Source: Burkholderiaceae bacterium (GTDB taxonomy: Bacteria > Pseudomonadota > Gammaproteobacteria > Burkholderiales > Burkholderiaceae_C). Taken from it: 12,369 nt of DNA. Under the pieces are notes generated by a model, which saw only the letters and a list, made by a program, of their open reading frames with translations, was not told the origin of the DNA and made no database searches. Shown piece by piece: positions 8,274-12,369 of the stretch (positions within the stretch are counted from its first letter, which is position 1; each line of letters begins with the position of its first letter). The position numbers and the translations under genes were made by a program. Location: the NCBI GenBank assembly GCA_023262365.1, contig JALRBF010000210.1, forward strand, positions 1-12,369, written 5' to 3'.

Positions 8274-9293
8274 ATGATTATACGTACAAAACCTGTTTTG
8301 GTGCCGGGTCAAGCGTCAGCCACCGAGGCGCAGACCTGGGCCGTGCCCAGCGATGCCCAGGGCCAGCGGTTGGACAATTTTTTGTTGCGCCACCTCAAAG
8401 GCGTGCCCAAAACCCACGTTTACCGAATCATTCGCTCGGGTGAGGTCCGGCTCAACGGCGCCCGGGCGCAAGCCCAAAGCCGGCTTGGCGGGGGTGACAC
8501 CGTGCGGGTGCCGCCGATTCGCGTGGCTCAGCGCGATGCCCCAGCGGCGGTGCCGCACCAAGGGCCCGAACTGCCGGTGCTGTTTGAAGATGCAAGCTTG
8601 CTGGTGGTGGACAAACCGGCCGGGTGGGCGGTACACGGCGGCAGCGGGGTGCAATGGGGGGTGCTGGAATGGTTGCGTCAACATCACGAAGCTGGGCAAG
8701 CACTGGAGTTGGTGCACCGCCTGGACCGTGAAACCAGCGGCGTGTTGGTGCTGGCCAAAAAACGCCAGGCGTTGCAGCGTTTGCAGGCGGCGTTTCGGGC
8801 GCGTTCGGTGCAAAAGCGCTACGTGGCATTAAGCCACGGCCATTGGCCACGGGCGCAGCAGGTGGTGGACGTGGCGCTGCTTAAGACCCACAGCGCCGAT
8901 GGCCAGCGGGTGGTACGTGCCGTGGGGCCCGAAACCGAGGGGGCGCAACGTAGCATCAGTGTGGTGAGTCGAATTAAAAATTTCACGTTAAGAGAAGATA
9001 AGGTGTGTTTGCTTGGCGTTAACATCAAAACGGGACGAACCCACCAAATTCGGGTGCACTTGGCTCATGCGGGTCACCCCATTGCGGGGGACGACCGCTA
9101 CGGCTTAAAGGGGTTCAACCAGCGCCTCGAGGCCATGGGGTTACGGCGCATGTTTTTGCACGCGCAGCAATTAACCGTTGTGCATCCCAGTCATGACACC
9201 GCCATTGATCTTTTTTCTCCCTTGCCAAAAGAATTATTAAGTTTATTGCCAGAGACGGCTCAATCTTTATTGATTGATGGCGTGAAAAATTAA
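8274..9293 (+). CDS. rluC: 23S rRNA pseudouridine synthase (RluC type)
   Basis: RluC makes pseudouridines at 955, 2504 and 2580 of 23S rRNA. The 339-residue product has an N-terminal S4 RNA-binding domain (about 30-90, QRLDNFLLRHLKGVPKTHVY) and an RluA-family catalytic domain. Its signature HRLDRETSGVLVLAK (148-162) carries catalytic D151. KTGRTHQIRVHLAHAGHPIAGD (252-273) is the conserved C-terminal motif. The S4 domain and the place beside rne point to RluC, as in E. coli; RluD is the closest alternative. The start is uncertain. The frame is open from a GTG at 8187, and an ATG at 8238 would add 12 residues. I prefer 8274 because of the -10 at 8231-8239, though no SD is visible. Two patches, about 8968-9002 and 9205-9293, are far more AT-rich than the rest of the gene. 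Confidence 0.93.
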   Translation: MIIRTKPVLVPGQASATEAQTWAVPSDAQGQRLDNFLLRHLKGVPKTHVYRIIRSGEVRLNGARAQAQSRLGGGDTVRVPPIRVAQRDAPAAVPHQGPELPVLFEDASLLVVDKPAGWAVHGGSGVQWGVLEWLRQHHEAGQALELVHRLDRETSGVLVLAKKRQALQRLQAAFRARSVQKRYVALSHGHWPRAQQVVDVALLKTHSADGQRVVRAVGPETEGAQRSISVVSRIKNFTLREDKVCLLGVNIKTGRTHQIRVHLAHAGHPIAGDDRYGLKGFNQRLEAMGLRRMFLHAQQLTVVHPSHDTAIDLFSPLPKELLSLLPETAQSLLIDGVKN

Positions 9294-9313
9294 TTGTTAA
9301 TGATAGAGGTGGT

Positions 9314-9333
9314 CTTGGAATAACAATTCCAGG
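9314..9333 (+). terminator. Possible weak rluC terminator or hns operator hairpin
   Basis: TGGAAT (9316-9321) and ATTCCA (9326-9331) are a perfect inverted repeat with an AACA loop, extended by C-G and T-G pairs to 9314-9333. TTTT then AATTT follows. This could be a weak terminator 20 bases after the rluC stop. It also lies in the AT-rich stretch immediately before the H-NS-family gene, so it could be a binding site in that gene's promoter. Confidence 0.4.
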
Positions 9334-9363
9334 TTTTAATTTAATCCATCAGGGGAGTTTGAC

Positions 9364-9669
9364 ATGTCGAAATATCAAGAATTACTGAACCAAGCCCAGC
9401 AATTGATGGCGCAAGCCGAAGAGGCGCGTAAGGCCGAGTTGCAGGGGGTGATTCAGCAAATCAAGGCCACCATGGCCGAGCACGGTATCACCTTGGCCGA
9501 CCTGGGGGGCAAACCCGGGCGCCGGGCGGCTGCCGGTGGCAAAAAAACCGCCGAGGTGCGCTACCGAGGCCCCAACGGCGAGGGCTGGAGCGGCGGCCGT
9601 GGCCGTCGCCCCGACTGGGTGCTGCAATTGCAAGCCCAGGGCAAAGACATCGAGCAATATCGGGTCTGA
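9364..9669 (+). CDS. H-NS family nucleoid protein
   Basis: This 101-residue protein has the two-part H-NS layout. An N-terminal helical oligomerisation region (1-40, rich in Q, A, E and K) leads through a basic glycine linker (48-62) to the C-terminal DNA-binding domain YRGPNGEGWSGGRGRRPDWV (67-86). The RGR core at 79-81 followed by P83 is the minor-groove-binding motif typical of betaproteobacterial H-NS relatives such as BpH3 and Bv3F. It would bind AT-rich DNA and silence horizontally acquired or stress genes. The start is supported by AGGGGAG (9351-9357), six bases before the ATG. The roughly 150 bases before it are AT-rich, which would suit autoregulation. It has a strong terminator of its own. 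Usual lengths are about 90-130 residues, so it looks intact. I cannot say whether it is the main or an accessory H-NS. Confidence 0.93.
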   Translation: MSKYQELLNQAQQLMAQAEEARKAELQGVIQQIKATMAEHGITLADLGGKPGRRAAAGGKKTAEVRYRGPNGEGWSGGRGRRPDWVLQLQAQGKDIEQYRV

Positions 9670-9687
9670 TTGGGGCCATCGGCCGGC

Positions 9688-9705
9688 GGCGGGGCAATCC
9701 CCGCC
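9688..9705 (+). repeat. GC-rich hairpin after the H-NS gene
   Basis: GGCGGGG (9688-9694) and CCCCGCC (9699-9705) are a perfect seven-pair stem with a CAAT loop. No T-run follows directly. It sits just before the true terminator and may stabilise the 3' end or slow RNA polymerase. Its right arm overlaps the GCCATAAT octamer at 9703-9710. Confidence 0.55.
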
Positions 9706-9710
9706 ATAAT
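9703..9710 (+). promoter_or_regulatory. Candidate -10 of the HAD-Rieske-S49 operon (GCCATAAT)
   Basis: CATAAT at 9705-9710 is five of six to consensus and is the third copy of GCCATAAT upstream of a gene in this window. Transcription would begin near 9717, in the TTCG loop of the hns terminator, giving a 38-base leader for the HAD gene. No clear -35 is visible. Confidence 0.35.
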
Positions 9711-9711
9711 T

Positions 9712-9733
9712 GGCGCTTCGGCGCCTTTTTTTT
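9712..9733 (+). terminator. Rho-independent terminator of the H-NS gene
   Basis: GGCGC-TTCG-GCGCC (9712-9725) is a perfect five-pair stem closed by a UUCG-type tetraloop and followed by eight T (9726-9733). It lies 43 bases after the hns stop and only 21 bases before the HAD gene start. Confidence 0.92.
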
Positions 9734-9754
9734 GCCCCTCACCCCTCTTGACCC

Positions 9755-10414
9755 ATGCCCCACCAACGGTTTGATTTGATTGTTTTTGACTGGGACGGCA
9801 CGCTCTACGACTCCACGGCGGCCATTACCCGGGCGATTCAAGCCGCCGTGGCCGACGTGGGCGGCACCGTACCCAGCGCCGCGCAGGCCTCGCACGTGAT
9901 TGGGCTGGGCCTTACCCAGGCGCTGGCTTACGCCGCCCCGGATGTACCGGCCGCGCGCTACGCCGAGCTGTCGCAGCACTACCGGCGGCACTGGGCGCAA
10001 GAGGTGCAGCGCCTGCATTTGTTTGAGGGCATTGAAACGTTGTTGCGTGCCTTGCGCGCGCAGGGCTATCAACTGGCCGTGGCCACGGGCAAAACCCGCG
10101 CCGGGCTGGACGAAGTGATGCGCCACACCGCGTTACACGGCGTATTTCATGACAGCCGAACGGCCGACGAAACCGCCGGCAAGCCCGACCCACAAATGCT
10201 GCACGAGTTGATGTGGGCGCTGGATGTTGCACCCGAGCGAACCTTGATGATTGGTGACACCAGCCACGACTTGACCATGGCCGAGCGCGCCGGCAGCGCG
10301 GCGGTGGGAGTGAGCTACGGGGCGCACCCGTTGGCCTCGTTGCAAGCGTGTGCGCCGTTGCACATCGCGCACGACGTGAGGCAGCTGGGCGACTGGCTGG
10401 CACAGCACGCCTAA
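9755..10414 (+). CDS. HAD-superfamily phosphatase (phosphoglycolate-phosphatase-like)
   Basis: This 219-residue cytoplasmic HAD subfamily IA hydrolase removes a phosphate group from a small substrate through a phosphoaspartate. Motif I is FDWDGTLYDS, with nucleophile D12 and acid D14; D-W-D replaces the more common D-F/L-D but keeps both aspartates. Motif II is T111 in VATGKT, the motif III lysine is K143 in AGKPDPQM, and motif IV is GDTSHD (167-172). A helical cap lies at about 17-95. It resembles Gph, but the substrate cannot be read from sequence, so I give no symbol. The ATG at 9755 has no visible SD. The gene starts 21 bases after the hns terminator, and its stop is two bases from the start of the Rieske gene, so these are co-transcribed. 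A Gph-like role, clearing 2-phosphoglycolate, is the default guess. Confidence 0.92.
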   Translation: MPHQRFDLIVFDWDGTLYDSTAAITRAIQAAVADVGGTVPSAAQASHVIGLGLTQALAYAAPDVPAARYAELSQHYRRHWAQEVQRLHLFEGIETLLRALRAQGYQLAVATGKTRAGLDEVMRHTALHGVFHDSRTADETAGKPDPQMLHELMWALDVAPERTLMIGDTSHDLTMAERAGSAAVGVSYGAHPLASLQACAPLHIAHDVRQLGDWLAQHA

Positions 10415-10416
10415 GC

Positions 10417-10794
10417 ATGGGCAACACGCACACGTTACCGCAAGCGCTGTGCCACAGCCACGACCTGGTGGACGGCGGCATGGCGGTGCCCTTTGACGTG
10501 ATGTACCAAGGCCAAACCTGCCGGGGCTTTGCCATTCGTTACGAGGGCGTGGTGCATGCCTACCTAAACCGCTGCACCCACGTGGCCATGGAGTTGGACT
10601 GGCAGCCCGACCGTTTTTTTGACCCCTCGGGGCGGTGGTTGCTGTGTGCCTCGCACGGCGCCGAATACGCGCCCGAGACCGGGGCCTGCGTGGGCGGGCC
10701 GTGTCGTGGTGGTTTGGTCTCGATTACGCTTAACGAAGCCGACGGTGTGGTGTACTGGTTGCCGCGCCACGATTTGCAACCCGTGACCTTTTAA
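10417..10794 (+). CDS. Small Rieske [2Fe-2S] protein
   Basis: This 125-residue soluble protein consists almost entirely of one Rieske domain. The cluster ligands are C53 and H55 (CTH, box 1) and C77 and H80 (CASH, box 2). GCKCPC-like disulfides of the bc1 Rieske are absent, so it belongs with the ferredoxin-like or dioxygenase-ferredoxin type. A further C91-x4-C96 pair follows box 2. There is no signal peptide or membrane anchor. It probably acts as a cytoplasmic electron carrier, but no oxygenase or reductase gene is in the window and its partner is unknown. I chose the ATG at 10417, two bases after the HAD stop; an upstream in-frame start at 10348 lies inside the HAD gene and adds unconserved sequence. 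Translational coupling with the HAD gene is likely. Confidence 0.92.
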   Translation: MGNTHTLPQALCHSHDLVDGGMAVPFDVMYQGQTCRGFAIRYEGVVHAYLNRCTHVAMELDWQPDRFFDPSGRWLLCASHGAEYAPETGACVGGPCRGGLVSITLNEADGVVYWLPRHDLQPVTF

Positions 10795-10806
10795 ATTTTT
10801 TTCTCT

Positions 10807-11802
10807 ATGAACTCGATTGACTCACCCCAGGCCCACCCCAGGCCAGACGAAGGGCAACAAAGCCCAAGCAACTGGGCTCAAGATACCCTAGGCGCGCTGC
10901 TGCGGGCGCAGCAACAAGAGGCCAGGCGAGCGTGGCGCTGGAAGTGGTTTTTTCGCATGGCGTGGCTGCTGGTGGGCGTGGCGGCGGTGGCGTGGTTGTG
11001 GTGGCCCAAGGCTGGCCCGACCGCAGCCGTGGGCCCCTACACCGCGTTGGTCGCTGTTGACGGCACCATTCGTGCCGACGGTGGCGCCAGCGCCGAGAAG
11101 ATCATGATGGGGCTGCAAGAAGCCATGGAGGACGAAGCCGTGAAGGCCGTGGTGCTGCGCATCAACAGCCCCGGCGGCAGCCCGGTGCAGGCGGCGCTGG
11201 TGTACGACGAAATACGCCGCCTACGTGGGCTGCACAACAAACCCATTTACGCCGTGATTGAAGAAATGGGCACCTCCGCGGCGTACTACATTGCCGCGGC
11301 AGCCGATGCGATTTACGTCAGCCCCGCCAGCGTGGTGGGCAGCATCGGCGTGCGCATGGACGGGTTTGGTGCCACCGAGTTGATGCAAAAACTTGGTGTG
11401 GAGCGGCGCTTGCTCACGGCGGGCAAAGACAAAGGCTTTCTTGACCCCTTTAGCCCAATGAACCCCGAGCAAGTTGCCCATGCGCAGGCTTTGCTTGGGC
11501 AAATTCATGCGCAGTTTGTGGCGGCGGTAAAAGCCGGCCGTGGCGCCAAACTCAAAGGCGAGCCCAACGTGGATTTGTTTGGCGGCTTGTTTTGGACGGG
11601 GCAGCGGGCCGTGGCGTTGGGCTTGGCCGACGACACCGGCAGCGTGGAGTCGGTGGCGCGCGACGTGGTGGGCGCCCCCGACTTGGTGGACTTTACCGAC
11701 GAAGAAGACTTGCCCACACGGCTGGCGCGCCGGTTTGGCGCCTCAGCCGGCGCGGCGTTTGCCCAAGTGGTCAGTCAGGCAAGCGGCTGGAGCTGGCGCT
11801 AA
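10807..11802 (+). CDS. S49 family signal-peptide peptidase, membrane anchored
   Basis: This 331-residue serine protease of the S49 family (SppA, 36-kDa single-domain type) digests signal peptides or other membrane-released peptides. A basic cytoplasmic N-terminal segment (1-50) precedes one membrane helix (about 51-66, MAWLLVGVAAVAWLWW), so the protease domain faces the periplasm. Family motifs are RINSPGGSP (118-126) and MGTSAAYYIA (154-163), with catalytic S157. The general-base lysine is K209 in TAGKDKG, by alignment with B. subtilis SppA S147/K199. GSIGVRMDGFG (178-188) is also typical. It is half the size of the duplicated E. coli SppA, hence no firm symbol. The gene starts 12 bases after the Rieske stop. 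No SD is seen; instead seven T and CTCT precede the ATG. Its TAA overlaps the rpoH stop by four bases, leaving no room for a terminator. Confidence 0.94.
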   Translation: MNSIDSPQAHPRPDEGQQSPSNWAQDTLGALLRAQQQEARRAWRWKWFFRMAWLLVGVAAVAWLWWPKAGPTAAVGPYTALVAVDGTIRADGGASAEKIMMGLQEAMEDEAVKAVVLRINSPGGSPVQAALVYDEIRRLRGLHNKPIYAVIEEMGTSAAYYIAAAADAIYVSPASVVGSIGVRMDGFGATELMQKLGVERRLLTAGKDKGFLDPFSPMNPEQVAHAQALLGQIHAQFVAAVKAGRGAKLKGEPNVDLFGGLFWTGQRAVALGLADDTGSVESVARDVVGAPDLVDFTDEEDLPTRLARRFGASAGAAFAQVVSQASGWSWR

Positions 11803-12368
11803 GCACCCAAGGCGGGCTCGGCCTGCAGGGCTTGTTTGAGCTTACGTAGCGCCGCACTTTCAAGCTGGCGCACGCGCTCGGCGCTGATGCCCCACTCGGC
11901 GGCGAGCTCGTGCAAGGTTTTGGCACGCTCGCCATCGGGCGGCAACCAGCGCGCCAGCACAATGGCGCGGGCGCGCTCGTCAAGCCCTTGCAGGGCGTGG
12001 TGCACCCCCTCGGTGGCCAAGCGGTAATCTTGCAGCGACTCCAGCACCTGCGCTGGGTCTTGCGCCGGGTCGGCCAGGTAAGCCGCAGGGGCCACCGTGT
12101 CCTCATCCGACTCGCCGGGGCTTGGGTCCAGGGCCACGTCGCCACCGGCAAGCCGGGCTTGCATGGCACGCACCTCTTCGGGCTTGACCCGCAGCGTGCG
12201 GGCCATGTCGGCCACCTCGCTCTCGCGCAGTGTGGCGCTGGCTTGGGTGTCGTCGTCGGCGTCTTGGCGCAGGCTGTGCCGCAGCGAGCGCAAATTAAAA
12301 AACAACTTACGCTGGGCTTTGGTGGTGGCCACTTTGACCATGCGCCAATTGCGCACAATGAATTCGTG
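11799..12368 (-). CDS. rpoH: Heat-shock sigma factor RpoH (sigma-32), C-terminal two-thirds
   Basis: RpoH directs RNA polymerase to heat-shock promoters. This is the C-terminal 189 residues; the N-terminal part lies beyond the right edge of the window. The fragment starts HEFIVRNWRMVKVATTKAQR, and the frame is open through the edge, so the GTG at 12356 is internal. The RpoH box, QRKLFFNLR, follows at fragment residues 19-27; it is specific to sigma-32 and is linked to core binding and FtsH/DnaK control. Region 4 is intact, with MQGLDER-like LQGLDERARAIVLARWL and the region 4.2 helix-turn-helix TLHELAAEWGISAERVRQLE, which reads the -35 element. The middle (about 87-115) is an acidic spacer, as in E. 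coli. The TAG stop overlaps the TAA of the S49 peptidase gene on the other strand. Confidence 0.95.
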   Translation of the reverse strand, partial: HEFIVRNWRMVKVATTKAQRKLFFNLRSLRHSLRQDADDDTQASATLRESEVADMARTLRVKPEEVRAMQARLAGGDVALDPSPGESDEDTVAPAAYLADPAQDPAQVLESLQDYRLATEGVHHALQGLDERARAIVLARWLPPDGERAKTLHELAAEWGISAERVRQLESAALRKLKQALQAEPALGA

Positions 12369-12369
12369 G

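Overview
The window looks like chromosomal backbone from a high-GC betaproteobacterium, most likely Burkholderiales and probably Comamonadaceae-like. This rests on the GC-rich third positions, the short H-NS-family protein with an RGR DNA-binding core, the RNase E layout, and the close E. coli-like but diverged housekeeping proteins. The genus is an inference; no rRNA or other marker is present. I see no mobile element, CRISPR array, tRNA, rRNA or prophage gene.

Layout. Positions 2-262 hold the 3' end of folK (+). On the minus strand follow pdxH (299-934), gloA (961-1353) and rhlE (1436-3136), which may be read rhlE to gloA to pdxH, with a dense set of hairpins between rhlE and gloA. A short divergent promoter region (about 3137-3365) separates rhlE from ettA (3366-5027, +). 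ettA converges on rne (5103-7823, -) across one symmetric bidirectional terminator. A 450-base gap (7824-8273) holds the rne leader and the rluC promoter. rluC (8274-9293, +) is followed by a small H-NS-family gene (9364-9669, +) with a strong terminator. Next comes a tight three-gene set: HAD phosphatase (9755-10414), small Rieske protein (10417-10794) and membrane S49 peptidase (10807-11802). The peptidase gene meets the 3' end of rpoH (11799-12368, -), and the two overlap by four bases at their stop codons.

The centre of the window is an RNA and translation neighbourhood: a DEAD-box RNA helicase (RhlE), a ribosome-bound ABC-F factor (EttA), the main mRNA endonuclease (RNase E) and a 23S rRNA pseudouridine synthase (RluC). 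The flanks carry cofactor genes (folK, pdxH), methylglyoxal detoxification (gloA) and stress functions (rpoH, S49 peptidase).

I did not find a clearly new multi-gene system. The observations most worth a second look are small-scale. The octamer GCCATAAT occurs upstream of three genes, in positions that suggest -10 elements. One of these would make ettA leaderless, and another would start transcription inside the loop of the hns terminator. Others are the structured rne leader, the hns gene lying between rluC and the HAD gene, and the stop-overlapping convergent pair formed by the S49 peptidase gene and rpoH.
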